64,000 bases of DNA from Topomyia yanbarensis. Taxonomy: Eukaryota; Arthropoda; Insecta; Diptera; Culicidae. A program made the translations under genes and the position numbers. Location of the stretch: contig NC_080670.1 in assembly GCF_030247195.1 (NCBI RefSeq), positions 31,854,497 to 31,918,496 of the forward strand, read 5' to 3'. The notes below the pieces were generated by a model. That model was given only the letters and a program-made list of their open reading frames with translations, was not told the DNA's origin and ran no database searches. Shown here in pieces: positions 20,723-34,185 of the stretch. Each line of letters starts with the position of its first letter. Within the stretch, counting starts at the first letter, position 1.

Positions 20723-23700
20723 CGATGAGGAATTCAGTTACATGGTTTGTGTCCTTAACGCGCAAATGTGGTTTTAAGCAATTTTGTAGTTAGTGGAGAA
20801 AAAATAGCTTTCAATTAAAATTTTTATCCACTAAAGTGAACTTAACTAGTGTTATGAACAGCCAGCAGAGACGGGTCAAGATCATTGAGTGCATGGAATA
20901 AACATTCGTGATAAAAGGATCCGTTGAGGGGGCCCTTTTCTCTTTTTTTTTGCAACACATCGATTTTTTTATTTAAAAAATCGAAGGCTGAAAGTGTCTA
21001 GAATATGTTGGCAAAATGTTTTCTGATAATGATACGATGACCGATTTCCTTTCAGGTTTAAGGGAGGTCGATTTGAATATTTCTCCGATTTTAAAAATAA
21101 TGCCGATAAGTCTTCTTTTCAGTACAAATTATATTCATCAATATAACCGGCTTCTGGATGGTCTAGTTCCGGACCAAAAATAAGCCTATTAACATCATTG
21201 ATATATAGCGTATTTTGTCTATGTACCTCCCCGAGAAGTTGAGATTGATGGTGTAGGCAGTGAAAATTTCGGTATGCAAGCAATTGCGTTCAACAAAAAT
21301 CGAGGAGTATAAGAAAAATTACTTTCCATCAGCCTCATTTCGAGCCTTTCGAAAGAGTAGAATCGTTACCTCTCCTAAGCTTCCTCGTTAAGGCCTGAGT
21401 GTTCCTCGATAGGTACTGTTACAAAACCGAAGTAAGTGGCTGCTGATCTTGGAAATTCCACATGGGAAATCCATCCATTTGCATTGTCTAAAATCTGATT
21501 AACTTCCTACGTAAATCTTTCACAATTTTAACATTATCCGTCAGGGCCGAGAGAACACCGTGGAGGAGCGTTTCTGTGAAATATGTTGTAATTTCAATCG
21601 GATTAGCCGTTTCTCAATACCAGGTATTAAAGTTGTCGCTTGTCAAATCCTAATCAAAGGCGAAGACTTATTGACATTGTTTACGTATACATCGCACCTC
21701 AGCTGGTTCCAGAAGACATCAACTCCTACGGTATGCTTCACGATAACCGATCTATCTTACTGCATGATATTACAGTATTTCAATATGACCATCATGAATA
21801 CGGTTGAAATAATACGAATGCCTATTCCATCAGCGTGGCCAAGTGCGTAAGATTTATCATTCTACTCGAAGTTGGAACCGCAAACGAAGAACTTGAAAGC
21901 TGAAAAACGCGGTTATTGACACCGGTTCATCGACGGATTAGTGCGAGAAAAAAAACTTTACCGACACTACGAGCGCTACCTCTCAGATTTCCTAAGGACT
22001 TATTGAACGACTCTCGTAGTTTGAGTTCTTTCGCATTGCTCCGGACAATGAGAATGCGAACATTTAGGCATTAGAAGGTGATATTTATGAAAGCGATATG
22101 GAGAGCGCTTGTGGTAACGGTTATCGCGACATTAAACATGTTGTCTGGTCGTGCACCTGGTGTTCTAGCGGCAGATCTCCGTTAAACGAATCCCTTTAGC
22201 CTTGGTTATTTTTTGGTTTGTTCCAAACTTTCGGGTGATGCCCCCTAGGTTATTTCCGAGTGGGTAGTACTACCCATGCTACCCACGTGCTCCGCCGGCT
22301 CTGACACTGTAACCTATCAAATCGCAATATTTTTTTTTTACAGCCGGCCAAAATGGAAAAATCATGCGAAAAAACGATACTTTATTTTCAAGTGGTCGCC
22401 ATTTTGTTTCTGTAACGATTTTTTCATGTTTTTCAGGTTGGGCCTCTATGAAATGTAATCTTCAAGATTGTTTTGGTTTTCGGCTTGTAGATGACGAATT
22501 GCGACCTGTATTGCACTCGCAGGTAAGGTCAGTTTTCAAAACACCTTTTGCTGGAGCCACCATTTTGGATGCCATTTTTGACACCTTACACTCGAAAATT
22601 TTTAACCTTAAACATTTTGCAGAATAGTGCACGTGTCTAAGTCATTTTACTTCTTCAAAAAAGTTATCAAACATTAGATACTTTTGACACAATTAGTAAG
22701 TAAGAGGATCCCCTTAATTATTATTGAATTTATACCACTCCAACGAGGACTGATATCAATTCTGTAATAGTATCTAGTAAAAATAGAACAATCGAATGGC
22801 TACCGATTGCTAGTCAACCCATGCCCGTCACAAGCGACGACGGGAAGACCCTTCAAAATCCAGTACAACCCGGGCAAACGAACCAAAGTTACGCAAACAA
22901 TTGGAAAATAAATCTAAATTTATCGACCTGTCATCGGATCGTTCTAGTAGTGTATTGCTCTATTGCTGCTTCTTCCTCTATCTCTCTTTCTTTTCAAAGC
23001 TCGTGGAGTGCAATAGAAAGCTGGAGAATTAGGCCGTACCAAATACGGTCTACTGCCAGATCCAATCGGTACCTTTCCTTTTGTGTGCACTCCCAACATG
23101 TTGACAAGCTTGCGATCGCCTTCCTAACCTAGCGAGGACACCGGGCGATATTCACAACACAGGGACACCAAACGGGAATTAATAACAAATAAATAAACAC
23201 TTAATCATACATAATTGAACAAGCACAAAACATTGTTCAAAAATTCCAATTTTGCAATAAATCTCTGCCCCGACGACAACCTGCTCTCCTAAGTTGTAGT
23301 AGGCCTACCACTTCCAGCCAGCAAGCTAAGGTCCACAAATTCTCACATTAGCGACACGGTTACCATACCAACCAAGTAACCGACCGACCGACCGTACCGG
23401 GCAGCCAGCCGCCGCGATGGTAACGTGGGTACCTGCCTATACCTAAACACCGGGGGATAAGTCTCTTGCTCTGTGCTCATGTTGCCGCAGTCACCTTTTC
23501 TGTTCTGCATCACCTACTTTGATTGGTCCCCTTTTTCTGCACACACACACTACCCACAGCCGCCCTCAATGCCCACTACCTACTGTCTCCCTCAGTTGGT
23601 CCCGTTTAACTACCGTGTGTCTGTGGTCGCGATATTGAGTTTCTCAAGCGCATTTTTCTCTTCGGGTCCAAATGCATCAGTTCAAACTCAACGACTACGA

Positions 23701-25859
23701 CGACGTCGACGCAAAGCATTGTTGTTCGAAACTGTCCAACTGGCCGATCGTAAACAAAATGCCGCGTGGCAGGAAGGGGGCATAAATCATCATAGAAGGG
23801 GCATGTCGGGTTGCTGTCGCCGTCGTTCGCTCCAAGGAGAAAAAGGTGTTGTGTAATCCGAGTCAGAACAATATCGCATAAGATTCGCCGCCCCTCTTTT
23901 CATGGTTGTTGTTGTTGTTTTTTTTCTATCACGTAACAAGATAGGACTATCGATCGTCAATCCATCGCCCCAAACCCTATTGTCTTTCGTGTCGGTATAC
24001 TTTTGGCCGGCATCGAGTGAGGTTCGAAGCCCCCTTCTATTAGTAGATCACAATCAAATTAAACAAAGCGCTTTAACGCCCTGCTTGATGTTTAACCCTT
24101 TCCCTCCAGAATAGCCGCAGCCGCAGTAGGTAATCGGATATTTAAGATTCAAGCCGACACCAGTCCCGCCGGTGCCCGCGTCGTCACGATCCGTTTGTAT
24201 GAGTTTGTGTGTGTGGGTCAATATTTGACGAGTCATTACCGCTCGGATCGGCGGCTGTCGTCGATCAGCGGTAAGGTCCTTCGTGGTGGTAACTACACGG
24301 GAAATACATCGCTTAGGGGGACATCGAAGATCAGGCGGCATGATCGAGTTGACAGATGGATCGCTTTGTGTTGTGATAGACTGGACAGGCAGCAGCGGTG
24401 GTGACATATTGGCACTTCTGGGGTTTTGTTTGCTGGGTGGTTTCGCGTGATTTTACACGTGTCCTAATAGTTCATGGCAAACACCCAAACGTAGCGGTTC
24501 GCAAAAAAAACACTTCCCTCCGTTTAGAGTGTTTACCAATTATACCGGCACACATGTTTCACCACGGGATATAAAACCCATTTACTCACGCGATCGTGGT
24601 CGTACAGTGTTGTTGTGTCATGGGAAATGTTATCATTACTACACGGGTACACGCGGCTGTGCAGGGCGGCCCTTTCTCCAAGTGAACGTATCCGGAGGAT
24701 TTTTTCTCCCAAATCCAAATCCAACAGTTCCAGCGCAAAAGTTATTTTCGGGATCAGCTCTACTCCGGAATTGAGAAATTTTTCTCAATCCCGCTTGCTG
24801 CGTTGGGCGAGTCGCGAACCATCGTCTTTGCACCGTTGGGAGTCAGTCTTCGATTACCGCAATGCCCCTGCTGAGGTGTGGCGCATTTCCGCGATTGAGT
24901 TCCATTCTGCCCCCCCCCCCCTATATTCGACGGTAATAATTTCTTCCCGGGCTAATTAGTGTGGTATAAATCGATTGCATTCGATTCAGGTTACAAACCA
25001 CACACTGACAGCTATCCGCTGTGAATTGGTAATCCACCGCCGAAGCTCCGACTGATTCACGCATAAAATACGATTTTATTGTTCACCTCATTCAATCACT
25101 CGCCACTGACCATTAATTATCATACTTTAATGCCGACCAGACCGTCATCATATCTCGGAGCAAAGCGAAATATGACACTTACTTAACTAGGTGAGAAACC
25201 TATCGACGACTTTGTCATGCTCAACGACCGTGTTTATCTCAAATGTTTCACAGCCTCTACCCTGTGATGGACGCGACATGGATGATGGGTTCGGGGGGAG
25301 GGGCTCACCGTCTTGATAATGATGCTTTTAGTTGATCTCAGCAGGCCCCAGTATGGCTGAACTCGATACGCACACTCCAAGGCATATCGAAGGCGGCTAC
25401 CGTATCGGTATGAACTACTTTGGTTTGGTTCGTCAACTGGACGCGGTGGACATTTAATCGACAAGGAAATAGCTTAAATTTCTCAGATAGATAGGACTTA
25501 ATTGACTCGCATTCAGGAGTAATTAGGGTCGTTGCGTGGTGACAGAAAGTTGAGCGGTGAAAATATGTGTGTTAATGATACCATATTTTGCTAAATGATC
25601 GAGTGAAAGTGTTTTTGGCCTTAAAAAATGCGTCGTTGCACCATCCGATCTGGGGTTGTCGTTTTACGATTCGGGAATCAATCAACGTTACAAAAATGTG
25701 GCGGTTTCGAACGCGTATAGATATGTTATTTATTGATGGATTTTCATGTTCATTCTACCATACGGTTTAAAACCAGAAAAATCGATAGTTGTGCTTTGTA
25801 TACATAAACGGTAGTGTTTTGCTTTGGTTTCAATGCTAACAAACATACAGGGAGATTAG
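20723..25859. other. non-coding, no gene recognised
   Basis: No supportable exon. 20.7-22.8 kb is AT-rich with TE-like texture. 22.8-25.0 kb is more GC-rich, with CGACCGACCGACCG near 23383 and many short open frames on both strands. A promoter or UTR could lie there but no initiator, domain or splice chain can be argued. A C12 run is at 24910-24921. Confidence 0.35.
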
Positions 25860-26270
25860 GGGATGTCATTGATGATTACCAGGTTAATACCTTCATTTAG
25901 TTCTACATTAGAAACACCCCAAGGAAGCCACTTGGGACCGTTGATCTTTTTGCTGTACATCAATAATGTGCATCTAATACTCACGACTGTCTTTTTCGGA
26001 TGATGCTAATGTTTCTACAATAGATTCATACCTTTGCTAATTTGTGAAGCACGGGGTGAACCTCTTTAGGTTAAATACTTTAGGCATACAGACGTTTGAC
26101 ACGATTCCCGATTTGCACAAAAAATTACTTTGCCGTTACATGGCGATAACTGCGCTTTTTGATAGTTTTTAGTTGTTCAGTGTGTTGATTTCAGAGTAAA
26201 ATATCTGGGAATTTCTGCAAATTCAAATTAACCTGGTAAAATCTGAAAATTTTAATTAAAAAATGTCAAG
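25860..26270 (+). pseudogene. jockey-like reverse-transcriptase relic
   Basis: Translation across frames gives PSFSSTLETPQGSHLGPLIF followed by LLYINNV, the conserved SGVPQGS-LGPLLF..YINDV block of jockey-clade RT. A frame change then leads to FSDDAN, the position of the (Y/F)ADD catalytic box, and later to FRVKYLGISANS, equivalent to the V-YLGV-LD segment downstream. Stops and frameshifts make it dead. It is a second, independent relic of the type seen at 1716. Confidence 0.72.
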
Positions 26271-27024
26271 CTCATATTTAATAATTGTTCTGGAAATAGT
26301 CTATACCCAATATTTTAGGTGAACGGGTAAGGAGTTTCCACAAAACTACTAAATCGAATATGTGGATGACAAATATCGGTCTTGTAGTAGTTCAACTGAT
26401 CGTAAGACAAACCCATATGGTCAGGCCAAATACTCAACTTAATAAGCCAAGATTTTGAAGCAGAATCCTATATTCAACAGTCAGCCTTATACTGCCTTAA
26501 ATTTAAATTGGAAATTTGGTTGATGCTTAAAAGAACAGCCACATAACAGTAAATAGCTTTCCAAATGTAGCCTGGAGGGCTCTCCTGGAAGCAATCAATT
26601 CTTAGCAGCGATCTCATAGATTAGCTTTCGAGTTAACGTTCTGCTCAACTCAGTACCGCTCGCATTGAAACATCAGTCCACTACGGTCTGAACAGCTGTT
26701 ACTGGTTGGGCAACCACTCAGCTAGAGGGCGTTGAAGACTATGAGCTAGATTTGATTACAGTAGCTGAATTTTTCATGGCGCGTTATGTTGCAGGTTGCA
26801 AAACAAAATATAATTTCTTTTCGCGTCTGAACTATTAATGGATATCGGTATAGCATTTCGTACGTGATGGAACTGTACCTTGATTTTCGATTGTATGCGA
26901 ATCGTTCAAAAAACTATTTGATAAAATTAAATCTGTTTTTTCATTTTTTATTCCTATTAATACAGTATACATTTTCCTTCTTTTTCATTTTTATAGTTTA
27001 AACAGCTGGAGATTTTTATGTAGG

Positions 27025-27110
27025 CAAAGATATGAAAATTTAGAGCAATAGTACTGAAGTGAGAGCAAGGATTTGTAATTAACACATCGGAAAACTAGAA
27101 GTTGCACGGT
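27025..27110. repeat. arm-only relative of the 1.9-2.3-kb foldback element
   Basis: AGGCAAAGATATGAAAATTT, AGAGCAATAGTACTGAAG and GAGAGCAAGGAT parallel the left arm at 1950-2000 (AGGGAAAGTTATGAAAATTA and following). AAAACTAGAAGTTGCA then parallels the complement of the inner segment. No partner arm nearby. Confidence 0.5.
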
Positions 27111-27599
27111 TATTGTGTAAACTAAGTTCAAGTGCAACAATTAATGCTAGTTTATTCGTAAATCTTTGTTTAAAGTCCCAACTAGGAGAATAGCCATTCT
27201 TATTGTATTTAATAAAATGATAGCTTTTCATATTGGCTTTCGAGGTGATGCATCGAGCAGGCCGGGTGGGCTTATTGGCCATTTCCACTCTCACCAGCCC
27301 AAACCAAAATTTGGCCATTAGTTAGCATTTCTAAGATAAGTACGGTGTTCGGAATACTAATATTCTTTGTTTTTCGTGCTGTATGTTTTTGCCTTTCGCT
27401 TTTTATTTAAATTTTAGTTCTGGGCATGATCACCACAATATATAATGTCTCTCTAATAAGTTCAAGTATATAGTTCGTCCATCGAGCCTTCACTGAATGA
27501 ATGTTTAAATCATTTGTTGTTTTTTCTTTTGGTGTTTTTCGCTCGAAGACACTAGAAAGCACATAAGAATATGTAAACAACCCCACAGTCATGAAAACA

Positions 27600-28720
27600 C
27601 ATTTTTACACGCAAAATTACAAACGCGCTAGCATACTCGACATACAAACATCCACGCGATTAAATGTACGTGTACATACATACAAACGCTCGTGTCCTTC
27701 CAAACCCGGTTATAAACGCGATCATTCTTATATGCATACGCCCACGATCTAGCAGTCATGCCAAGATCCCAACAATAAAGTCACCTTCGTAGCCTTAGAA
27801 ATTTATAAACGCGATTTAATGTGCCAATATACAAACTCGCGCGATCATGAATCGTACTTGTTCGGGAGCTCCCGCTCCAAAATGCGAATCTTTTATCCAC
27901 TAGACAGCAAGATTCATGGCGCCATAGTTAGGGACTGCTATGAGAAAATCACTTCCTTCATCTGAGCCGTGCAATCAAAATTAAACATCGAAAAACTACC
28001 CGCGCAAAGGTTCAACAGCCGATGTGAATATGCAAGCGATTACACGGTTATATAAACGAATTCGCAAACATACGCTATATACAAACGGTCACGTGATCAA
28101 ATATGTTTACATAAAAACGCTCGTGCCGTTCGCGATAACTTATATCTGATGACGCGTGCGAAATGCAACCGTACACACGTACGCCCGACACCTCGCATAT
28201 ATAAAAACGCACCGGTCATCAAGTTAATATGTTAGCACTTACGAGTATATAAGCGGGGCATCAAGTGCGATTATACCAACGCTCATTCCCACACTATTAT
28301 GAATTGGTCAAATGTGGAAATCCCTACCTTTGGTCCTAGCAGCCCAGGTCCATGCCTTCAAACATCATCTTAAAAGTCAAGCTCATATACATTAAAAATT
28401 TCAGGGCGCCATTGCCGCATACTCTTGTGATATGAGGAAACTCAGTCCCTTCCAGATACACGTGAAGTTACATACCCGAGACAAACACACCTTCGCGATC
28501 AAAGCCGTTAACATACAACCGCTCGGGCTCTTCGCGATAATATAACCATGGTCACAAACGTGAACATGTAATTACGATCATCCGTGTAAAGCTACGCCCG
28601 CGGTCTCGCAAACATAAAAACTCCCATGAGAACGCCTATGTCAAAGCTTTAACACCCATGAATTTAAAAACGCTGTCAGAAGTGCGATTATATAAACGAG
28701 CGTTCCCACGCAAATCTGAA
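27600..28720. repeat. degenerate satellite, unit of about 420-490 bp with short sub-repeats
   Basis: Blocks recur at long spacing: ATCAAGTGCGATTATACCAA at about 28256 against AGAAGTGCGATTATATAAAC at about 28679, and a GGCGCCAT...GAGAAAA/GAGGAAA...CTTCC block at about 27918 against about 28407. Within units the short word TATAAACGC or TATAAAAACGC recurs at least nine times, alternating with CGCGATC and CGCTCGTG. No coding potential is evident. Confidence 0.6.
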
Positions 28721-31107
28721 CCTTTTGCTTGGTTAATACCAAGTAACACACCAAGCAACACACATTTAGTATGAGCTTAACTGATGTATGGACTAGAAGA
28801 ATTTTATTTTTTAACGACTCGATTTTTTGTTTTATCTCTTGACCAGAAGGACAGACACAACAATGTTTAAAATAGATAGTCATTGTAACACGATAGAAAA
28901 TGAAAATGTAGTCAACCTAATCGATGAACGAGTTTTTTACTGTTTGAAAAAAAAAACAAAAAGCAAAGGAAGTATCGCTGCAGGCGAATTAACATTTTAT
29001 TCTGTTGTATAAATTAAAAAGCAGACAGAATGTTTGGTAAGAGACCTGCAGTGCGAATCGCATCTACTTTTACATCTTTACTTCTAGAGACAGTAAAGAT
29101 GCGGTTTGTGTGGAAATTACACATGTTTCAGTGGTGAAAATTTCATCTCGATATGTGGTATAAGCAGTATTTAATCAGTGTTAAAAAAAAGATGTAAAAA
29201 TAAAATGGATCCCGCAAAACCACGTCAAAACCCCGACTTGGTCAATTCGAAATATTGCAAAAAAGTCGAAAATTGTCGTTTCTTCAGTCTTCGTGGAGAA
29301 AAGTTTTATCTAACTGTAGCACGGGTCTCCAGCAAATACAATTTTTGCTTTCGCCAGTATTTTCATCCGGAAACTGATGATCTGGCGAGGAATTTGTAGC
29401 CGCAGACACAAAACCATGCTTTTCATAAGCAACAAAACGATGAAATCGAAGCCATATAAGCAAGAGTGCTTGGAGAAATGTATACTACCTCCGGCTCAGT
29501 TAGGTTCAGGGGAGCTATGACCAGATTTAGCTAGCTACGTCACAGTATCTGAGAGGTGTCACAGTGGTACCGTGACGGTGATGTCAATCCACCCAACTGC
29601 TCGTAATCGAAATGTATTTTATATTTGCTCGATATTTATCAAGCAGAAATTAAGGAAAACTTAAAACGACTCAGAACACTGCACAAATGGCTCGATGTCG
29701 GGTTTTCTACGATTTTTTTTCCATCTAACACAGCTATTTTCATATTGCGCCAAACTTTCACTACTGAAACGCATATTTTTCAAACTTTTCTAAAAATTTT
29801 AATCCCAAATCGCTATCTAAACATTTCAAAACCGAACACTAGTGTCGCTGTTACAGAATAAAGAAAATATCTGGACTCTAAGTGAAATAGACTTTTAAAA
29901 TATTGAGCTGAAAAATTTATTTTCAAGTACCCCCACTTCTCGTTCTTGGAATGGATGAAGTGACAATAGAAACATGACTAAAATAAGCACAATACCCTGG
30001 TTACGAATCATAGAAATAACACTTATAATATATTGATTCCAGAGTGGAAATTTTTTTTTTTATTTTACATGTCTTCCGTTTCTATGAGTCTTTGCCAAAT
30101 TTTTTAGTACAACGGTTATGTGTTGTCTCTGTGATGCAGAAGTCAAGTACCGCTTTTATCGTTTCAACATAAGGATTGTATAGATCGAGATAGCCTTCAC
30201 TGACAGTGGAGGTTTCTTTGGTGAAACGCCATACGATCCTTGTAGATTTCAATGGTTGCCAAAAGCCCATGTGAGGAGTGGATCGCTTATGGAAAGATAG
30301 ATTTTGTATCAACTGAAGTTTATATATTATACTGTTTCACCATACACGTAATGGCGTTCTAATGGAATTCAATTGTTACTGTTTGGCTTAGCAAATTGTT
30401 CCTAGTAATATGATGCATGATCCGCTATATTTAATTTGATAATAGTATGGTCAAGATATCCCCCTACATTATCAAGATGACGCAATCAAAGTAGGACTGC
30501 GTCATCTGTCTCCGTATAGGCAGATGACATCATTCGTCAAATCATAACGTATTACCCAGAAATGCTTTTTATTGGAATCGATGAAGGATAAAAAACTTCT
30601 ACCCCGGCATCAACAACGATTTTCGAGTTGTGAGAATGCAGATGAAGTACCCTGTTCCTTTGTGACATTACGACTTAGATCTTCCCGTGCTCAGACCACG
30701 CTGTGTACTTATGACAATCAGCCTCCCACGTGTTCACGCACGCTACGGAAGCAGTGCTAAGAAAAACAACTAATGGAAATATAAGCGTCTCATTATTTCC
30801 AATTTCAACCATCAGTAGCTAGTAAACCTTTAATGAATTATTTAGATTTGATGTCTTCAGCAAAGTTCTTAAAATGTCATTTGAAACAATTTTTGGGAAG
30901 ACATGAACTGTTCTGATATTGGGTATTGATCGATTGAGTGTCCTTTATGCGGAGGCAATGCGCATTTTTATGTCTGATGAGAGGTGATTTAATTCTTTTT
31001 ATTTATATGTCTATTTATTGGACAATCAGTTCCAAAGTGTAACTCTGGTGTTTTCCCGACCCAGATAGTTATTAGTCAAGCGCCTTTTAATCGTAGATAG
31101 ACTCATT
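28721..31107. other. non-coding, no gene recognised
   Basis: AT-rich DNA. Short open frames, for example a 76-codon minus-strand frame ending at 30082 and a 62-codon plus frame at 30572, have no family I can name. A short inverted pair (GCAGTCCTAC/ATGACGCAATC region, 30478-30535) is present. Nothing else is supportable. Confidence 0.3.
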
Positions 31108-31600
31108 TTGTTCAAACTTCGCAAGCACAAAACTTCAATTAAAAAGCGTGAGCGAAATAAAATTGCTACTTATGTTCTTATTACCGCTTTGGACGAGCTG
31201 GAAATTTGTTGCGAACAATCAATTTTCAAAAATCGGTGGGAAAATGTTACGCGAACCGCATTGTTACCTGTGGTCAAATCAGAGGTAGTCGGCAAGTATC
31301 AGAGCGCCACAGAGAAACGTATACCTCAGGAAACAATCCGTCACAACAATCACAAAAATTAGGTTTGCTTTGATTGGATTTCGCTTTCGCCTCGAACCCA
31401 CGGTTCAGTCCTAGCAACCGCCCTGACAAACCCTTCGCTACACCAACATTAGACTCAAGTCAGCCCTTTCCGTGTTCGACCAGAGGAGACCAAAGTTCAG
31501 ATTGGCTACATTTTCCGGAACTTTGTCATGGGAGCTCGAACAAAAGCAACACATCGACCTCGTAACGTTCTATCGCTCCATATGTTATTTCGAAAGGTCA
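31108..31600 (+). pseudogene. possible BEL/Pao-type gag remnant
   Basis: The first frame is basic and helical (LRKHKTSIKKRERNK), with the charge pattern of a retroelement gag N-terminus. A second frame further on reads RPKFRLATFSGTLSWE, reminiscent of the PKL-LPTF-G-----W block of BEL/Pao gag. The two pieces are out of frame and the match is short, so this is tentative. Confidence 0.25.
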
Positions 31601-34105
31601 CAGCCAAGTGAACCCGAAAATTTCATCGGCATTGTTCGTAGCATTGCGCCTACTAGACCACAAAAAAGTATCATGTCAGCCATCGTCGTGGAAATGAAAC
31701 CAGTTCACAGCGCAACAGTAGATCGCGTTCTCAAACATTCGGGACATAATGGGTGTCCCGGAGTCGTCATGTTCCAGACGGACCCCTTCTAGACCTCGCT
31801 CGTCTGCATAAAATCACCGAAGAAGCTTTCACATCGCGCTGATGTACCGACAACGCGCAGAGCAAGCATTCGCAGTGTCATAAAGTGACAATAAACTAAA
31901 GCAAGCGTTAAATTGCTTCTTTCTTCTGCATTCGTGAAACTTGTCATATTTCTCACTTGTTTGAATGGACCATCGTTTGGGCCCCGGAGACTATTACGGC
32001 AAAGGGCGTGGATCTGCGTCCGCGCCGCCGCAGCATGTTCGAGGAACCGAGGAAGCAACGCCGCCTTTGATGCCTACTCTTTTCAAACTTTTTTTTTATT
32101 TTTTGTGCTTATTGTTTGACGCAAATTACGTGTGAGCAATGATGTCCGGTACGGGTCTCTCCTGCCAGGATCAGGTTTCGCAGTAGGTCTCATCCTGGTT
32201 CCCATCTCACGGGGCCCGTTTTCACTTTTTTTTCCCGCGCCGGACCGATCGGCCATAAACATTCGAGATTTGTGGCGACTTGAAGAATGCGCTGTTTCGA
32301 AAATGTATATCGAATTTCCCCTTCTTCTCGTTGCACGCTGCACAGGCGCGACGTGGTGGAGGTTTATTGCAGTGTGAAATCGTTTCGCCATCATTCGCTG
32401 ACCCCTTCGATATCTATCACTAATTAGAGATTTATGATCATCCAGCGCTCGCCTGTGATCTTTGACCTTTTTCGGCGTTTGTGGTTGGTTAGCTTGAGAC
32501 TGAGCTATTAAAAGCGATTCTGTAGGGTGTGGACCATAGCCAATGCACAGTATTGTGCATCTTGGAGTAATTTATTTGGTTTCGCTTTTGTTCGCGTCGT
32601 GACAGAATTAGAACGGTTCATGCGCAGTTCAGTGACCCTTCGTTTGCATTCCAAGCTTTCGCGATTGGTCTTCTGGTGGAAAATCATCAAAGTCAACCTG
32701 GTGTGTAACATTTTTTTCCGATTATTGTCGCAACAAACTTATCAAACAGTCAACGATCAAACGCAGCGGCGTCGGTTTTCGACAAATACGACGGCGTTGT
32801 ACACAAACAGCCAACAAACATCACGAGTGCCTGTCGAATGGAAGCGAGAGTTTTGACTATCGCCCATTAAAACAATGTGCTTTTTTCGGTAGGTATAGCC
32901 CCATAATGATTCAACTGCCGGACCCGGGTAATTGGCTTCAACTTTCCGAACGAGAAGAAAAAACAACAATCTCAAGTGTTAGACAAACACCTTCGCCGTC
33001 AAGCCCGGACGACCACCGCCAACAGTTCTGGCTGACTGCAGCTGGTTTGATCTCGAGGGTCCTCGCCGGATTAGTCCAAAAGGCGAGTGTCAAAGCATGA
33101 TTTTGCATTAATGGTTTGTCGACATCATCGACAGCTCCGTTCGACCCAATTTGGTGCGCGAAAGACGCAGCCAAATGTCAAGCACTCTGCTGGCTAGCGC
33201 AGCCCACGCGCTCATGGCCTGCTGCTGAAGAGGCCGGTTCTCGCACATTTCGGTTAGATTTGTGGCATTGTTTCGAGTGGCGCGACGCTGAAGGAGCAAT
33301 TTCCCTTTCATTTCGGCGCCGTTTATTTTTGTTATGAAACTAACTCGTCCGAGTTGGAGAGTTTTCTGTAACAAGCATCGTAGAAAAATATTTTCACTAA
33401 TAACGATTATTCATTGTACATTTTTGTTACAAAAACTTAACCATCAAGCATCAAACTAACAAAGCATGTACTCAAATTTTCTCTTTTAAATGTTTTTTAG
33501 GAAATTCTGTCCAGATTTTTCCGGCAGCGAGTTCATCAACACCCACCATCATATAAGCTAATATTTACCTTGGGCTATGATCGATATTCTCATCGGAAAA
33601 GACGCCGCGATGAGATACGACGAATAAAGGCACTCGTAAAACCAATCAGGCGTCAACAAAAACTAACTACACCGACAAAACAAGCAAGCAAAGTATGTAT
33701 TCCGTTCGGTAACAACGTGGAGGCCAGAATAAAAAGCTCGGTTATAAATGGGCAGCAATATATCTGCACAACCCGCTCTCCGCAACCGACGACGATGGTC
33801 TGAGGCCCGTGAAGAAATTGTGGTGGTTGGTATGAAAATTAAACGTAGCAAAGGCAAAGAAAGACAGGCCTAATACACTGATTCATGGGCAGTGAATGGG
33901 CTCCAATAGTGGCATCGTTCCTCGCTAGAAATGGAAAAGGAAGCTTGTATGCAATTGTATGGTACAAATGGACTATAATTCGCGAACATAACGCATAGAT
34001 CGTCTATTTCCGTGGGTAAGTTGTTTTGGTCTTCATTTGATAAAAAGCGAACTTCTTAAATATTTCCGAAAAGAAACACTTTCGAACATTGTTCGAAAAA
34101 TGTGA
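31601..34105. other. non-coding, no gene recognised
   Basis: The 31.8-33.4-kb part is GC-richer with overlapping short frames on both strands and no recognisable domain. 33.4-34.1 kb is AT-rich. On the minus strand this lies downstream of the transporter gene ending at 34186. Confidence 0.35.
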
Positions 34106-34111
34106 TTTATT
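34106..34111 (-). terminator. AATAAA poly(A) signal, proximal transporter
   Basis: Minus-strand AATAAA, 75 bp past the stop codon of the transporter gene ending at 34186. Its position suits a short 3' UTR. Confidence 0.5.
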
Positions 34112-34185
34112 GACATTGAAAAAAGCGAACTTTTAAAATATTTCCGAAAATCGATAATTTACTAAAATAGCTTGTAAAATCCGTT

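Noticed and set aside
23473..24407. Frames of 117-127 codons on both strands
   Set aside because: No recognisable family; Pro/Arg/Ser composition typical of non-coding GC-rich DNA.
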